Source: Actinoplanes palleronii (GTDB lineage: Bacteria; Actinomycetota; Actinomycetes; Mycobacteriales; Micromonosporaceae). Taken from it: DNA of 60,005 nt. The position numbers and the translations under genes were made by a program. The notes beneath the pieces were generated by a model. That model was not told where the DNA came from. It worked only from the letters and a program-made list of their open reading frames with translations, and made no database searches. Location of the stretch: NCBI RefSeq assembly GCF_016862315.1, contig NZ_BOMS01000016.1, positions 1 to 60,005 of the forward strand, given 5' to 3'. Shown here in pieces: positions 59,995 through 60,005 of this stretch. The stretch's first letter is position 1, and the number at the start of each line of letters is the position of its first letter.

Positions 59995-60005
59995 TCAAGA
60001 CCGCA

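Overview
The window is chromosomal DNA of a very high-GC actinomycete, most likely a Micromonosporaceae member of the Actinoplanes type. This is inferred from base composition, GTG/TTG starts, a GTP-type PEP carboxykinase, an acyl-CoA carboxylase with an epsilon subunit, and the core order phoH / glpX / xseBA / ispH / ychF, which mycobacteria also have. About twenty genes appear leaderless: a TANNNT -10 hexamer sits 5-8 bases before the start codon and no Shine-Dalgarno is visible. No rRNA, tRNA, CRISPR array or complete insertion sequence was seen.

Layout. 1-745: non-coding repeats. 746-7088: DUF4349 lipoprotein, metallo-hydrolase, coiled-coil protein, SCO6745-like protein, gamma-glutamylcyclotransferase, LpdA-type flavoprotein, DedA protein. 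7427-11538: circularly permuted ATP-grasp / alpha-E / transglutaminase operon with a possible 30-residue coupled microprotein, then a TetR regulator. 12082-24754: the acyl-CoA carboxylase genes (pccB, accE, maf, accA, all on the minus strand), split by a plus-strand kinase/M50 block and by a three-gene type VII secretion-related operon that carries an AT-richer patch. 24818-29528: membrane protein, birA, PH-domain protein, two GtrA proteins, ECF sigma factor with a zinc-finger tail. 29828-45475: central metabolism and housekeeping (pckG, a Z-isoprenyl diphosphate synthase, otsB, phoH, lytic transglycosylase, trypsin-like protease, rhomboid, glpX, xseBA, ispH, rmuC). 46279-51556: a phosphorylation module (kinase-like protein, PP2C, vWA protein) with a DA1-like zinc peptidase upstream and a divergent vWA-pseudokinase fusion. 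51557-52576: the largest dispersed repeat. 52577-54698: alkylation repair (ogt, ada-alkA). 54970-58337: ychF, a frameshifted pseudogene, and two convergent VapBC modules around a broken Uma2 gene. 58478-59994: ArsR / SRPBCC pair and a PAP2-like membrane protein.

The most interesting material is (i) the TerY-P-like triad with DA1-like peptidase and vWA-pseudokinase; (ii) a three-copy non-coding element with a conserved 31-bp internal period, inverted ends and a second repeat always beside it; (iii) a four-copy long-hairpin repeat, one copy of which is inside a gene; (iv) a repeat with DnaA-box-like sequence placed directly after three minus-strand genes; (v) the split carboxylase cluster. Positions and motifs were read by eye; no similarity search was run.
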